Notes under the pieces: generated by a model
Told to the model about the DNA's origin: nothing
Databases searched by the model: none
The model's input: only the letters and a program-made list of their open reading frames with translations
NCBI RefSeq assembly: GCF_932274485.2
Contig: NC_065879.2
Span: forward strand, 61,401,459-61,465,458
DNA length: 64,000 bases
From: Patella vulgata
Lineage: Eukaryota; Mollusca; Gastropoda; Patellidae
Reading direction: 5' to 3'
Program-made: the position numbers and the translations under genes
Shown: positions 12,509 through 24,379 of the stretch, piece by piece
Layout of the letters: every line of letters begins with the position of its first letter
How positions within the stretch are numbered: position 1 is the first letter of the stretch

Positions 12509-13209
12509 TACACCCACATTTTCATGTGGACGTATATTGTTGTCACCCTGTCCGTCCGTGTGTCCATCAGTTCACATTTTGTTTGTGGACACTCTACAGC
12601 TACAAGTCACAATGTTTATCCAATTTTGACGAAACTTGAAATATAGGTTTAGATGTATCTCCCAAAGATCTTGGTTCCTTTCAAACGTTTTTAGCCTTTG
12701 GACACTGGAGAGATCGCAATTTTTATCTAATTTTGATGAAACTTAAAATGTATGTTTACAACCTAAAGATCTCAGTTCCTTGCAATATCGGACTATAACT
12801 GCATGGATTATGGGCCCCTGGTTGTATGAGAAATCATGTTTTTTTAGCAAGTGGACCCTCTAGAGGTTACAATTTTTATCTGATTTTAAAAACTGTTTAA
12901 ATTTATCACTGTTACATTGAATTTTGTGAAAATCAGATCGAAATTGCTGCTCCCCTTATAATGTACATGTAGTATGTACATGTAATACCAAGGTTTTATG
13001 TGATTTTATTGAAGCTTAAAGTGTATACCATATGTTTATATGCCAAAGGTCTTGTTTCCTTTCAATACATGTACTTGCGCATATCGGACCCAATCTTTCT
13101 GGATTATGTCCCTTGATTGTATGAAAAATCGCCTTTTTTACTATTTTTAGCTTGTTTTCTGTCCATCTCTTGCAAAATGTGGGAGTATCTTGCATGGCAA
13201 CCTCTTGTT
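12509..13209 (+). mobile_element. Shared-end element c3 (type 1 core)
   Basis: Left end ACACCCACATTTTCATGTGG then GTCCGTCCGTGTGTCC. Right end CTGTCCATCTCTTGC then AAAATGTGGGAGTAT. The interior has diverged type 1 units with TACATGTA insertions. Confidence 0.7.
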
Positions 13210-13669
13210 AACCAAATCAATGAGGTACTTCTCCTTTAAACAAAATACATACATGTAAGGGGGCCTAAGTACGATGGTTTAGGAAGACGTACATGAATTT
13301 AAAACGTCAACTATGTCAATAGTGTACACAGCTATTGCTATGTCTACATGTACTGTACGTGTATGTTTCAGTATAAATTAACACTGAGTTAAGTTTTGTG
13401 CCAAGTTTACATAACCTGGTTAAAACTACATACATGTACTGTAGCTAACAAGTCTTTGTTATTATACACCAACTAATTAACAGACTTAGTAAGGCAACAT
13501 TGTGTTTTTAGTCAAAAGTTGCAGGGGGCAAACACTCTACCATCTAGATTTCTTTGGCCTCTGCGGAATTATTTATTAAACAAACCATAATGGTTCTGCA
13601 GATACTGTAATTAAAAAATGATCAGAGATTATCCATACCTCTGTTATTTTTCAATAGATATTTGGGTTT

Positions 13670-13790
13670 TCATTTTTGCATTCTTTGAACAAATCTCAAA
13701 GGTGCTCTGATACTAACTGTTTGTCGAAATTTGGAAGTTTGCTCGCTTAGTTTTTGAATCAAAGATTTTTGAATATTTTCTTCAGAATTA
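13670..13790 (+). repeat. Small dispersed repeat k, copy 1
   Basis: It matches 40230-40345: GAACAAATC, CTGATNNTAACTGTTT/CTGATGTTTTTT with TCGAAATT, GCTTAGTTTT and TTTCTTC landmarks in the same order. Confidence 0.5.
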
Positions 13791-14015
13791 TTCTTCATTG
13801 GGTATACGTAGAATGTTCAATCTTGTTGTGGATGTTCATTATGCGAATGTCCTGACTGAGTGTGATGATGAGAATTTTCTGCTTACGCGTAGCAGAAATA
13901 AGCTACATGTATTTGATATAAAACATATTAATCACCTTCTAATTGAGGGGAAGTGTTGAAACTCCATGTATAGTTTCATTACAAATACAATACCTTGACT
14001 AAGTTTGACACTGTT
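13790..14015 (+). repeat. Type 3 core fragment
   Basis: ACGTAGAATGTTCAA, GATGAGAATTTTCTGC and GTATAGTTTCATTAC match the type 3 unit of 11900-12345. It directly follows repeat k. Confidence 0.5.
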
Positions 14016-14783
14016 ATAATTACATACATGTACATGCATAGAGTGATATGCCATTTAATTGATATCTGCTTTATAAAAAGATTAATGTTCAATTTTTTAA
14101 TCTGACATACAGTACATAAAGTTGCATAGGTAGGTGTTACACTGTGTGACTGTGGCATCTCCACAGAGTCACACCAGGGTAATGCAGGCCCGTGTGAGTC
14201 TCTGTGAGACTTGCATACATGTACATGTACTAAATAATTTCCTAGTTTCTTGGTATACATGTACATGTAAGTAATGTTTAACTGTAAATCAAATATTTTA
14301 TACAGATTACAGATGATATAGATAAACTAACAGTTGATTTTGATCATAGAAACAGATGTATGGAATTGCATATAACCAAGTCTCACACGGGGAATGATGG
14401 AATTAAATATTGAAAATTATTTAAGCATGGATTATAATCATGTTGAAAGATCAATAAAATCAGAACTAGATACATTATATTGAGTTTTATCATCATTATA
14501 TCAGACATCTTCCATGCATCGCTGACTTCTTTCAACACACTTCAGTGATTTTAACAGGCATAAAGATCAAAATATAAAATCATTTTCTTGTTAAAGATTT
14601 TATAAATTAATGAACACAATTATATTAAATGATGAGGAAAAAATTTAATGATAATTTTCTCTGTGTTTGACGGTTCAAGTGGATCTTCATTTTAGGCCTA
14701 AAGAAAAATTGATGCAGGTTTTTGGCTAACCATCATGAAGTAATTCCTGAACTCTAAAAATTTTGTGACATTTTGTCAATTTT

Positions 14784-16834
14784 TATACGCCCACATTTTC
14801 ATGTGGACATATATTGCCGTCGCCCCTGTCCGTCCACAATTGTTTGTGGACACTCTACAGGTCACAATTCTTATCCGATTTTGACGAAACTTGAAATATA
14901 GGTTTATCTCCAAAAGATCTTGGTTGCTTTTGCAATTGGCATGTAGCGGGCCAAAAACTTCATGGATTATGGCATATGATTGTACGAAAAAATCATGTTT
15001 TTAGCTTGTGGACCCTATAGAGTTTACAATTCTTATCTGATTTTGTTGACACTTGAAATGTAAGTTTATAACCCAAAGAGCTTGGTTTCTTTCGATATTT
15101 GCGCATATCGGATCGTAACTTCCTGAATTATGGCCCATGATTGTACGAAAAATCGCGTTTTTAGCTTGTGGACCGTATAGAGGTCATAATTTTTATCCAA
15201 TTTCAAAAATCGTTTGAGTATATCACCGTTACACCCTAAGGATGGTTGAGATCCAAATTCATGAAAATCGGACCAAACCTGACAGACAAAATGTCCGTCC
15301 TTCGTTCTCAAATAGCGTAAAAATATGGTATAGAGGTCACAATTTTCTTCTGAATTTGATGAAATTTGAAATGTAAGTTTATAACCCAAAGATCTCGGTT
15401 CCTTTCAATATTCGCGCATATTGTACTGTAACTTCCTGAATTATGGCCCCTGATTGTACGAAAAATCACGTTTTTAGCTTGTGGACCCTATAGAAGTCAT
15501 AATTTTTCTCTGATTTAAAAAAAACGTTCTATTATATCACCGTTACACCCTAAAAATGACTGAGTTCGAATTTCGTGAAAATCGGCCCAAAATTGACAGA
15601 CAAAATGGCCGCCATTCGTTCCCAAATAGCGTAAGAATATGGTATATCAAGGTTGTGGACCCTATAGGGGTCACAATTTTTATCCGATTTTGTTGAAACT
15701 TGAAATGTAAGTTTATAACCCAAAGATCTCGGTTCCTTTCGATATTCGTGCATATCGGACCGTAACTTCCTGAATTATGACCCCTGATTGTACGAAAAAT
15801 CACGTTTTTAGCTTGTGGACCCTGTAGAAATCATAATTTTTACCCGACTTAAAAAAGGTATTATTATATCACCGTTACACCCTAGGGACGACTGAATTCG
15901 AATTTCGTGAAAATAGGCCCAAAATTGACACACAAAATGGCCGCCGTTCGTTCTCATATAGCGTAAGAAAATGGTATATCAAGGTTGTGGACCCTATAGA
16001 GGTCACAATTTTTATCCGATTTTGTTGAAACTTGAAATGTAAGTCTATAACCCAAAGATCTCGGTTCCTTTTGATATTCGCGCATATCGGACTGTAACTT
16101 ACTGAATTATGGCCCCTGATTGTACGAAAAATCGTGTTTTTAGCTTGTGGACCCTATAGAGGTCATAATTATTATCCGATTTAAAAAATCATATTATTGT
16201 ATCACCGTTACACCCTAAGGACGACTGAGTTCGTATTTCGTGAAAATCGACCAAAAACTGTCAGATAAAAAGGCCGCCCTTCGTTCTCAAATTACGTGAA
16301 AATATCGTATATCAAGGTTGTGGATCCTATAGAGGTTACAATTTTTATCCGATTTTGTTGAAACTTGAAATGAGGTTTATAACCCAAAGATCTCGGTTCC
16401 TTTCGATATTCGCGCATATCGGACCGTAATTTCCTGAATTATGGCCCCTGATTGTACGAAAAATCGCGTTTTTAGCTTGTGGACCCTATAGAGGTCATAA
16501 TTTTTATCCGATTTAAAAAAACGTATTATTATATCACTGTTACACCCTAAGGACAGTTGAGTTTGAATTTTGTGAAAATCGCCCCAAAATTGACAGACAA
16601 AATGTATATCAAGGTTGTGGACCCTATAGAGGTCACAATTTTTATCCGATTTTGTTGAAACTTGAAATGTAAGTTTATAACACAAAGATCTCAGTTCCTT
16701 TCGATATATGCGCATATCGAATTGTAATTTCCTTAATTATGGCCCTTGATTGTAGGAAAAATCACTTTTTTGTTTGCTTGTTCTCTATCCATCTCTCAAA
16801 AATGTGGGCGTATCCTGCCTGGCAGCCGCTGGTT
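14784..16834 (+). mobile_element. Largest shared-end element c4 (type 1 core, ~332 bp two-monomer array)
   Basis: The left end is TATACGCCCACATTTTCATG and the right end AAAATGTGGGCGTATCCTGC. Between them two related monomers alternate. One starts GGTTGTGGACC (15652, 15983, 16316, 16613), the other GCTTGTGGACC (15166, 15477, 15811, 16143, 16478), giving a repeat near 332 bp. No coding capacity is credible; the many short minus-strand frames here are by-products of the repetition. Confidence 0.85.
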
Positions 16835-17183
16835 AAGGCGAGCGATCGCTCTTGAGCACCTGCTGCTCACCTGCATGTCGACCGAGGGGAGTTTTTTTCC
16901 CTCCCCTTAAAACTGAAAATCGCTCTCCTTTTCATAGTCATTGGGGTTTATTATCATTTATGAAACGAGGAATGACCCCATTACATGCAGTTATTGATCT
17001 TAGAACCATTTCCCATGCACATAACTAATCACTCTCCTTAATATCAGATCACTCTCCTTAATTTCTAAATCACTCTTCTTATCGAAACTGGGAGAGTTTT
17101 TTGAGTGGGGCGATTTTTTCAATTTGTTAATGATTGAGGAGAGCTTTTTGGGCTCTCCTCTGAAATACAAACAACAACGACTG
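16835..17183. repeat. Unrelated ~350 bp segment between two element copies
   Basis: It interrupts the run of type 1 repeats. It holds three copies of ATCACTCTYCTTA (about 17027, 17049, 17069) and blocks CTCTCC/GGAGAG that can pair (CGATTTT and GAGAGTTTTTTGAG). It may be a separate short insertion with inverted subrepeats. Confidence 0.4.
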
Positions 17184-17503
17184 CCTAAGGATGGTTGAGT
17201 TCGAATTTCGTAAAACAGACAGACAAAATGGCCACCCCTCGTACTCAAATAGCGTAAAAATATGATATATCAAGGTTGTGGACCCTCTAGAGGTGACAAT
17301 TTTCTTCTGATTTTGATGAAACTTGAAATGTAAGTTTATAACCCAAGGATCTTGGTTCCTTTCGATATTCGCGCATCGCCATATCAGATCGTAACTTCCT
17401 GAGTTATGGCCCCTGATTGTACGAAAAATCGCTTTTTGTTTAGCTTGTTCTCTATCCATCTCTTGCAAAATGTGGGCGTATCCTGCCTGGCAGCCGCTGG
17501 TTG
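17184..17503 (+). mobile_element. Shared-end element c5, left end missing
   Basis: It starts inside a type 1 monomer (CCTAAGGATGGTTGAGTTCG) and runs to the right end AAAATGTGGGCGTATCCTGC. Confidence 0.7.
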
Positions 17504-17745
17504 TTTTTTTATTCTACACAATGAAAACAAACACAGATACTCGCATTGAGTGTTGTTTGAGTGGAAATTCTTCTGTCGCTAATCTTTGTCATTTTTAGTA
17601 ATCAAATTAGTACAATTTTCTACGTGAAACTTTATTATGTCTTCAATAATATTTAAACCTTTTTTAAAGGGAATCCTTGATTTATTTTTGCTACACCAAC
17701 ATTTCAGTGTGAAACTTCCAATCAGTCGTTAAAAAGATGTTTTTT

Positions 17746-18539
17746 ATATGCCCACATTTTCATGTGGACGTATTGTCGTCACTCTTGTCCGTCCGTCCAT
17801 CGGTCTGTCTGTCCGTCCACAATTGTTTGTGGACACTCTACAGGTCACAATTTTTATCCGATTTCAACGAAACTTACAATATAGGTTTATCTCCCTAAGA
17901 TCTCGGTTCCTTTCGATATTGGCATGTATCGGACTGTAACTTGATTGCTTATGGCTCCTGATTGTATGCAAAATTGCGTTTTTAGCTTGTGGACCCTATA
18001 GAGGTCACAATATTTATCTGATTTTGTTGAAATTTGAAATGTAAGTTTATAACCCAAAGATCTTGGTTCCTTTCGATATTTGCACATATCGGACTGTAAC
18101 TTCCTGAATTATGGCCCCTGATTGTACGAAAAATCGTGTTTTTAGTTTGTGGACCCTATAGAGGTCAAATTTTTATCCGATTTAAAAATACGTATTATTA
18201 TATCACCGTTACACCCTAAGGACGGCTGAGTTCGAATTTCGTGAAAATCAGCCCAAAACTGACAGACAAAATGGCCGCCCTTCGTTCTCAAATAGCGTAA
18301 AAATATGGTATATCAAGGCTGTGGACCCTATAGAGGTCACAATTTTAATCCGATTTTGTTGAAACTTGAAATGTAAGTTTATAACACAAAGATCTTGGTT
18401 CCTTTCGATATTTGCGCATATCGAATTGTAATTTCCTGAATTATGGCCCTTGATTGAAGGAAAAATCACTTTCATTTTAGCTTGTTCTCTATCCATCTCT
18501 CGAAAATGTGGGCATATCCTGCCTGGCAGCCGCTGGTTT
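17746..18539 (+). mobile_element. Shared-end element c6 (type 1 core)
   Basis: Both ends are present: ATATGCCCACATTTTCATG at 17747 and AAAATGTGGGCATATCCTGC near 18503. It holds about four type 1 monomers. Confidence 0.8.
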
Positions 18540-18974
18540 ATTTTTGGAGCGACGCCTTATTATAAAAAGTGCATCGGGTCTTATCTAAAGAAATGAAATA
18601 GACCTACACATACATGTATAAGGATTACATGTATAATGTATATGTAGGCGATCTTCCATGCCTCCAACTCCATGTATATGTTATCATTGGTATACAGTAA
18701 GTCTACAGTCAACAACTTGTTAATTCTTTTAAACTAGCCCATAGTAGTATATATACCGATAAATATGTAGGATTTATAGATACATTCCCACAAAAGTATT
18801 TATCCAGTAGTTATTTTCAATGAGTGTGACAATTTTGGTATATATGGGAAGTAGGAATACCCAATCTTACTAGAAAAATACTAGGTTCACTGAAAAACAC
18901 CCATGGTCATTGTACAAGACAAAAATGTATGAGTATCCCTAAACGACAGGCTGTCAGTTTAGCTGTCTGCTTTA

Positions 18975-19181
18975 GTGACGTAAGGAATGATTCCTGTGTG
19001 TTGATCTAGTGGGTAACATCAAGAGAATTAAACGATCAGTAGACTGCGATTAAACCATGGAAAAAGAAATTCACAGAAGGTATTCCAGGAATTAAATTAG
19101 ACTTCGATATTTGTAGTAGATGGAAACTGGCTAACGAAAAATACAAGATGATGATAATGGATTCTCCCTCAATCAATCAAT
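18975..19181 (+). repeat. Dispersed repeat r, copy 2, split by the hAT-like element
   Basis: It aligns with 2137-2340 and continues at 20048 (GAGTCACGTGATAAATAG against AAGTCATTTGATAAACAA at about 2345). The split coincides with the hAT-like borders, which makes copy 1 a natural unoccupied-site relative. Confidence 0.55.
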
Positions 19182-20047
19182 CAGAGGCGGATTACCCCAA
19201 AGGCAGTGTAAGCAGCTGCCTAGGGCCCAAGAAAAAATAGGACCCATAAAATTTTTGACGACCTTTTTAAATTTGATGTTTTACATTATTTAATTCACTG
19301 GACTAGACTTCCGACGAACCTCACTCAGTTGTGTTGGTAGTTCACTATGAGGCAAGAAGGCCCACACGGTCTTTGACACCATAGCGCTCGAGATGAGCTT
19401 TAGTGTGATCGATCACTCCAACTGAGAGACTGATCACTCAATTGCCTTGCATTAGCCTGGTATCCCGTTTTGCTGTCATTTTAAAAAAGTTATTGCGATT
19501 TTCTCTTGAAATTTGTCTTTCCTTCATTACGTGAATGCCGCATGATTTCAACGTAGGCCGGTTCGCCGTTGATATGACCCAAAGCCAAAGGTGTGGATGG
19601 CAGAAGAGAAAAAAAACTATGAAGCTGAAATGCTGTAAAAAGCGGCCAAAACTATGCCCAAAATCACAATGTTCTTCCGCGGCCAGGGACAGGGTCACTG
19701 CTCAGTCGATGAAAACACAAATGATATCATCAAGAATAATGAGTGGTCGACCGACCAGGTGGGAGTGATTTCTGAAAGTGATGATGACAGCTTGGAAATT
19801 AAGTTTGTTTTCATTTTATCCATCAATTGGTTGTTGCTGTGCTCCTCTGAGCATCAATTGATTGTCACAGGCCGACTTACATGGTAATGTTTGACTAAGT
19901 TGTAGTGCTTGACATTATTCCATCAGTATATCTTCAGAAATTTCGTTTCTCTTACAGCGGTCTTAATTTTACTACGGCAAACCAGTTCTGCAAAGGGCCC
20001 AGCTGGTCGAACTGCCTAGGGCCCATCAGAGCCTTGATCCACCTCTG
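19182..20047. mobile_element. hAT-like non-autonomous element with degraded transposase remnant
   Basis: The left end begins CAGAGGCGGATTA and soon reads GCTGCCTAGGGCCC. The right end, read inward on the other strand, begins CAGAGGTGGATCA and contains GGGCCCTAGGCAG. CAGAGGCGGAT and CCTAGGGCCC near the tips are what I associate with animal hAT elements. Inside, 19590-19720 has a Lys/Arg-rich stretch followed by PKITMFFRGQG, like the N-terminal region of ZMYM/hAT transposases (PKLTSFF type); its frame is broken by a stop (GCTGTAA) just before. The zinc-finger and catalytic parts are missing, so this is an internally deleted copy. No clear 8 bp target duplication is seen (CAATCAAT left, CTTTTAGA right). 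Confidence 0.65.
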
Positions 20048-20164
20048 CTTTTAGAGTCACGTGATAAATAGATGGGATTAGTTTTATTTCGATTAATGTA
20101 GTACAATGTATGTAGTATAGCTAAAAGGATGAAACCATTTGGGAAAAAATCTCAATACAATGCT

Positions 20165-20265
20165 AAGATGAGCTGTACAAGCTTTTCTTTTGGATAAGTT
20201 GCTGCCTATGGCTATATTTGTTTAAGAGACAAAACTGCTGTGTTGGTGTATTTATTTCTATCTTT
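20165..20265 (+). repeat. Type 4 element right-end fragment
   Basis: GATAAGTTGCTGCCTATGGC and ACTGCTGTGTTGGTGTATTT. A similar remnant is at 11210-11290 (GATAAGTTGCTGTCTATGGC). Confidence 0.45.
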
Positions 20266-20648
20266 AAATATGGGTAAGAAGGGCTTGCTTGCAGACTGTA
20301 TTATTAAAGTACCAATAAATATGTTTTGATGCATTAAAATTCTATTCTATTTCTATTCTAATTCTATACTGGAACGCAGGAAACATCATTTTTTGCGTAC
20401 CTGTGTAAAATAAGCTCTACACATGCCATAAAAAAAGTAAACCGGTAAGGTACAATGTACATGTACATGTATTTGAGTACATGTATTTCTAGATTGTTCA
20501 ATTCCATCGTAGTAAGTGCTCTCCTGTTTTGAATTTTGATGATTATGTTGAATTTTTGACCATCCTTTTTATGCAGTCTTTAGTTTAAAACAGCATTATG
20601 ATTACAACTCATTGAGACAATTATTTTATGACATGTACATTATTTCAG

Positions 20649-20773
20649 AAGTGGACCATCATCAAGAATGTCGATTATTTTATGATGGAATTCAGCCGTC
20701 GCCTGTTTGGGAAGCAAAGTTTGTTGTTTTACAGACAGACATCTGCTCACTGACTAGTCACAATACAGAAGAG
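20649..20773 (+). CDS. Internal coding exon of an unrecognised host gene (long isoform, exon 1 of those visible)
   Basis: This exon begins after a TATTTCAG acceptor and ends at GAG|GTTAGA. It enters with one base owed by an upstream exon and leaves in phase 0, giving 41 codons without a stop. Visible residues include HHQECRLFYDG, PSPVWEAKFVVLQTD and SLTSHNTEE. The mix of Trp, Cys and hydrophobic residues in an AT-rich window is more protein-like than the spurious frames nearby, and the frame closes four codons after the donor. It joins in phase to the exon at 24247. The donor GTTAGA is weaker than usual. The family is not recognised and no domain can be named. Upstream exons and the start codon of this isoform are not securely visible in the window. 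Confidence 0.6.
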
Positions 20774-21369
20774 GTTAGAAAATTAAAGTAATAGTTAATT
20801 AATATGGGGCTATCATTTCCAGCACATGTACAGCTACATCAGATATTTAATAGATAATATACTCCAGCACATTGTACATTTATTTGATCATTGAAATGAG
20901 AGATATCTAACAAGTAAAACAATAATTTTATACCTTTAACCTCAATGTAATTTTTGATGGAAATGATTTCTCCTTCCAAAATGTGTCTACATGTATATCG
21001 ACTTTATATTTTTATCTAGCTAATCATTGTATATGTACCTTCTGTGGAATAAATACATTGATTAAATGCTTGTCTAAATCCTTTAAATAAACATATGTGC
21101 TTTCCTACATTTGTACATGTACTATCCTAACAGACTATAAGATAGAGCTAGAGTAGAATAAAATAAACAAGGATACATGTACACAGGATTAAGGGCGTTG
21201 AGCAGTCTAAAATGCACATTTTAAAGTAAGCACTGTAAGTTTTGTTCATAAGATATAACATTTTTTGTTATATGCCAAAAACGATAAGTTTTCTTGGAAA
21301 TTCTGTTAGTACATGCTAAAAAGAGATATCAATATTCCCCTCCTTGGATCAAAAGTAGAGGTTATAAGC

Positions 21370-21647
21370 AACATTTTGACACCAAAAACGACATAAAATA
21401 TCAACTCAAAGTATTTTAAAATCTTTGTTCATTATGATTTACCTTTAAACAAGATTTTGTGATTTTGGGTTAATTCTCTGAATATGTCCACAACAAGTTT
21501 TAAAATACAACATTTCGACACCAAAAATGTCATAAAATATCAACTCAAAGTATTTTAAAATCTTTGTTCATTATGATTTACCTTTAAACAAGATTTTGTA
21601 ATTTTGGGTTAATTCTCTGAATACGTCCACAACAAGTTTTAAAATAC
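21370..21647 (+). repeat. Tandem duplication, 139 bp x 2
   Basis: The block TATCAACTCAAAGTATTTTA recurs exactly 139 bases later (21400 and 21539). The two copies differ at few positions. It lies in the intron after exon 20649-20773. Confidence 0.85.
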
Positions 21648-22347
21648 AACAATTTTGATGTAAAAGTAAATAATTGATACAGTGCACTACTCTGCTGTTC
21701 TCAAAATTATTTTATACATTCAAAAATGGTAGTCTTCAACCATCTAGTCTCGGTCACCCAGAACCTCCTAGTCTTCAACGTACGGAGGGTCTGGGACCGT
21801 TGTCAACATTTGACGTAAAGTCCATTGCCCATGCGTTTGGTTTTTAATGTGGTTGATTATCCAGTATCTTTGGCCAAGTCAAGTAAGAGTTGCACCCCTT
21901 CCCACAGTAAATCCCATAATTCTTGCATTAATATAAACAAACATGAATCGTGACGACGAATTAGGATTAATTTAAAAAACATAGATATGGCCTATGAAGA
22001 GAGAAATTTTACAATAAAAAGATTAAGAGTGTTGGATATTGAACTGGCATGTAATCAAATGGATTATTTGAAATGGCATTCTTAAATTAATTTCATGGAC
22101 AACTTAATGCCCTTAAGTGTAAAACTACAATAAGCAGTCAGTCGTGACTTATAAATCATTTTAATACATCTAGGTTTGTAGAAAATCCTTTCTCCCTCGT
22201 CAATGATGCTGGCCGGACGGCCTGGCAGTGTTCGGACTTTCAAATGGGTTGCCCCACCTTCCTCCTCTAGCTTGTACATGTACCTAACAGGAAGTAGGGT
22301 CCCAGGCCCAACCTTATGGGTTAAAAAGATTGAACCATGTTGATTTT

Positions 22348-23325
22348 TATAAGCCCACATGGAAATGTGGTCGTATATTGCCGTCGCCCCCGTCCTCCGT
22401 CGTCCACAATTTCTTGTGAACACCACACAGACTACATTTATCATCTGATTTTTTTTAAAATTGATATATATATGTATGTTGTTTGCATTAGTGAGATGAA
22501 GAAGCTTTTTTAATTTCAAGAACTTCTGTTAATTTCTTCTGGAGTTATGGCCCTTGTTTCACTTTGTTGCACCTTGTGAACGCCCTAACAACAAAAGTTA
22601 TCAACCGATCTGTATGAAATTTATAGGCATCATTTCGATTAGTAAAACAAAGAAACCTGTTGAATTTCAGCAATTTCCGTTAATTACATCTAGAGTTATG
22701 GCCCTTGTTTCACTTTGTTAAATCTTGTGAAAGCTCTAATGACAACAGTTAAAATCCGATCTATTTGAAATTAATATGCATCATTTAAATTAGTGAAACG
22801 AAGAAGCCTATTGAATTTTAGTAATTTCTGTTTATTACGCGGTGAGTTATGGCCCTTGTTTCACTTTGTTGTACCTTGTGACAAAAGTTATTATCAGATC
22901 TGTATGAAATTTCTATGCATCATTTAAATTAGTAAAACAAAAAAGCCTGTTGAATTTCAGCAATTTCCGTTAATTACATCTAGAGTTATGGCCCTTGTTT
23001 TACTTTGTTGAACCTTGTGAATGTTCGAACGACAAAAGTTATCATCTGACCTTTATAAAATTTATATATGCATTATTTGAATTAGTAAAACGAAAAAGCC
23101 TGTCGAATTTCAACAATTTCTGTAGACTACTTCCCAAGTTACGGCCCTTGTTTTAGTTTTTAGAACCTTGTGAACCCTCAAACAATGAAAATTATAATGT
23201 CATCTGTATGAAATTGTCTATTAAATTCCCCCTAATTACCAACAAAAGAATAAATATGCGACAACCCTTGTCGACCGCACGGACGATTTAGCTGCTGTGG
23301 GCGTATGTTTTATTGCCTAGCAACC
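22348..23325 (+). mobile_element. Shared-end element c7 (type 2 core, ~150 bp units)
   Basis: The left end is ATAAGCCCACATGGAAATG with GTCGTATATTGCCG. About five units follow, marked by GAGTTATGGCCCTTGTTTCA at about 22541, 22693, 22843, 22984 and (diverged) 23138. The right end is GCTGCTGTGGGCGTATG. The minus-strand frame 22082-22519 overlaps it and is not credited. Confidence 0.8.
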
Positions 23326-23470
23326 TATCTTTAGCAATTTAGGGCTTTCTATTCCAGAAAATCGATAGGGATTAGATTTATTGAAGGATCCTAGATTCAT
23401 ATCAATTTTCAGATAAGCTGCTGTTAAGACCTAACGTGTGGGTGTATTTCCATGCTTTTCGTGACTATCT
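23326..23470 (+). repeat. Type 4 element right-end fragment
   Basis: GATAGGGATTAGATTTATTG, TTTTCAGATAAGCTGCTG and GTGTGGGTGTATTTCCATGC match the right end of the type 4 elements. Confidence 0.45.
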
Positions 23471-23509
23471 TAGAATCAAATATATACACAGGTACTGTCT
23501 ACTTCGTGT

Positions 23510-23725
23510 ACAATTTTGGTTTCGAATCCCTGGTTGTACGTGGCAAGGAGTAGGGTCGCCTGTCCAACCTCGTGGGTTTTCTCCGGGTCCTCCGGTTTCC
23601 TCCCACTGCTAAAGACCCCTACGCGCAAGCGAATTATGTAAATAAAATTAAACCATATGTTAGTCCCGAAATGACCTAGTTTGTGTCGAGTGGACGTTAA
23701 ACCCCATTTCTCTCTCTCTCTCTTG
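23510..23725 (+). repeat. tRNA-derived SINE (b type), 5' truncated, (CT)n tail
   Basis: B box TTTCGAATCCCTGG at 23520, then GTGGGTTTTCTCCGG and GGTTTCCTCCCAC, then GTGTCGAGTGGACGTTAAAC and CCCCATTTC, closing in CT repeats. Confidence 0.75.
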
Positions 23726-24039
23726 TGTACAATTTTTATAGGTCATGATTATGTACATGTATCCCCATCAACTTAATTATTTATTATGAACTTAAAGTTC
23801 TTATCTTAGAGAGAATTTTAGTTTTCGGATATTATGTTAACATTTACTTGTGTTTAAAATGAAGCCACGGGGGTTCACTGAGTATGGTATGGCAAGGAAT
23901 AGTGTCTAGTTGTTCTGATGGGATGGAAAACCAAGATCCTTTCTATCCTTGATATTGGCATTTGGAATTTGATGAAGAGCTGGTGTAAATTTTCCCTCAT
24001 AGCACACTGGATGGTGGATGCCCATCTTCCTTGGTTCAG

Positions 24040-24068
24040 CTTGGGGTTAAACCCCATTTCATTTCGTT
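24040..24068 (+). repeat. SINE 3' tail fragment
   Basis: Only the tail GGGGTTAAACCCCATTTC with ATTTC remains. Confidence 0.4.
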
Positions 24069-24246
24069 CTGATTTTGTTTATACAAATAGGAGTTACATG
24101 TTCACTGATAAGTAAATGTATTATTGCCAAATTGAAAGGTCATTTTTAAATGGCAAAATAAAAACTTCTGTAAATCATACCTTTGATATGTAAATGTACA
24201 AGACACTTAATTCTTGACATTAATGATTTCTGGTTTTATTTTTCAG

Positions 24247-24379
24247 TCTGCGAATCATATGCGATACCAGAGCTATCCGAGGTTAAGATTAGATGGAGGT
24301 AAAGAGGAGTTTGATAAACGTTGGGGTTACGAAACATTGGAATGTATCAAAGAAAATGCTATACAACATTCACCTAGAG
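24247..24379 (+). CDS. Internal coding exon of the same unrecognised host gene (long isoform)
   Basis: The exon lies between a pyrimidine-rich acceptor (TTTTATTTTTCAG) and a consensus donor (GAG|GTAAGT). It enters in phase 0, matching the end of exon 20649-20773, and leaves in phase 1. Its 44 codons encode a strongly charged segment including MRYQSYPRLRLDGG, KEEFDKRWGYETLE and CIKENAIQHSPR. The last base plus CC of the exon at 54390 makes an Ala codon, so the phases fit across a 30 kb intron. I see no signal peptide, membrane segment or catalytic motif. It is very likely real coding sequence because of the two good splice sites and matching phases, but the family and function are unknown to me. 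Confidence 0.7.

Noticed and set aside
15066-18496. Series of minus-strand frames with recurring peptides such as DKNCDLYRVH and KEPRSLGYKLTF
   Set aside because: They are translations of the type 1 tandem monomer; the frame changes from unit to unit and carries no protein-like constraint.
14784-18539. CRISPR-like array because of regular repeats
   Set aside because: Units are about 160-170 bp and contiguous with no short repeats separating unique spacers; the context is eukaryotic.
22082-22519. 145-codon minus-strand open frame
   Set aside because: About 40% lies inside shared-end element c7, composition is unremarkable, and no domain or splice context supports it.
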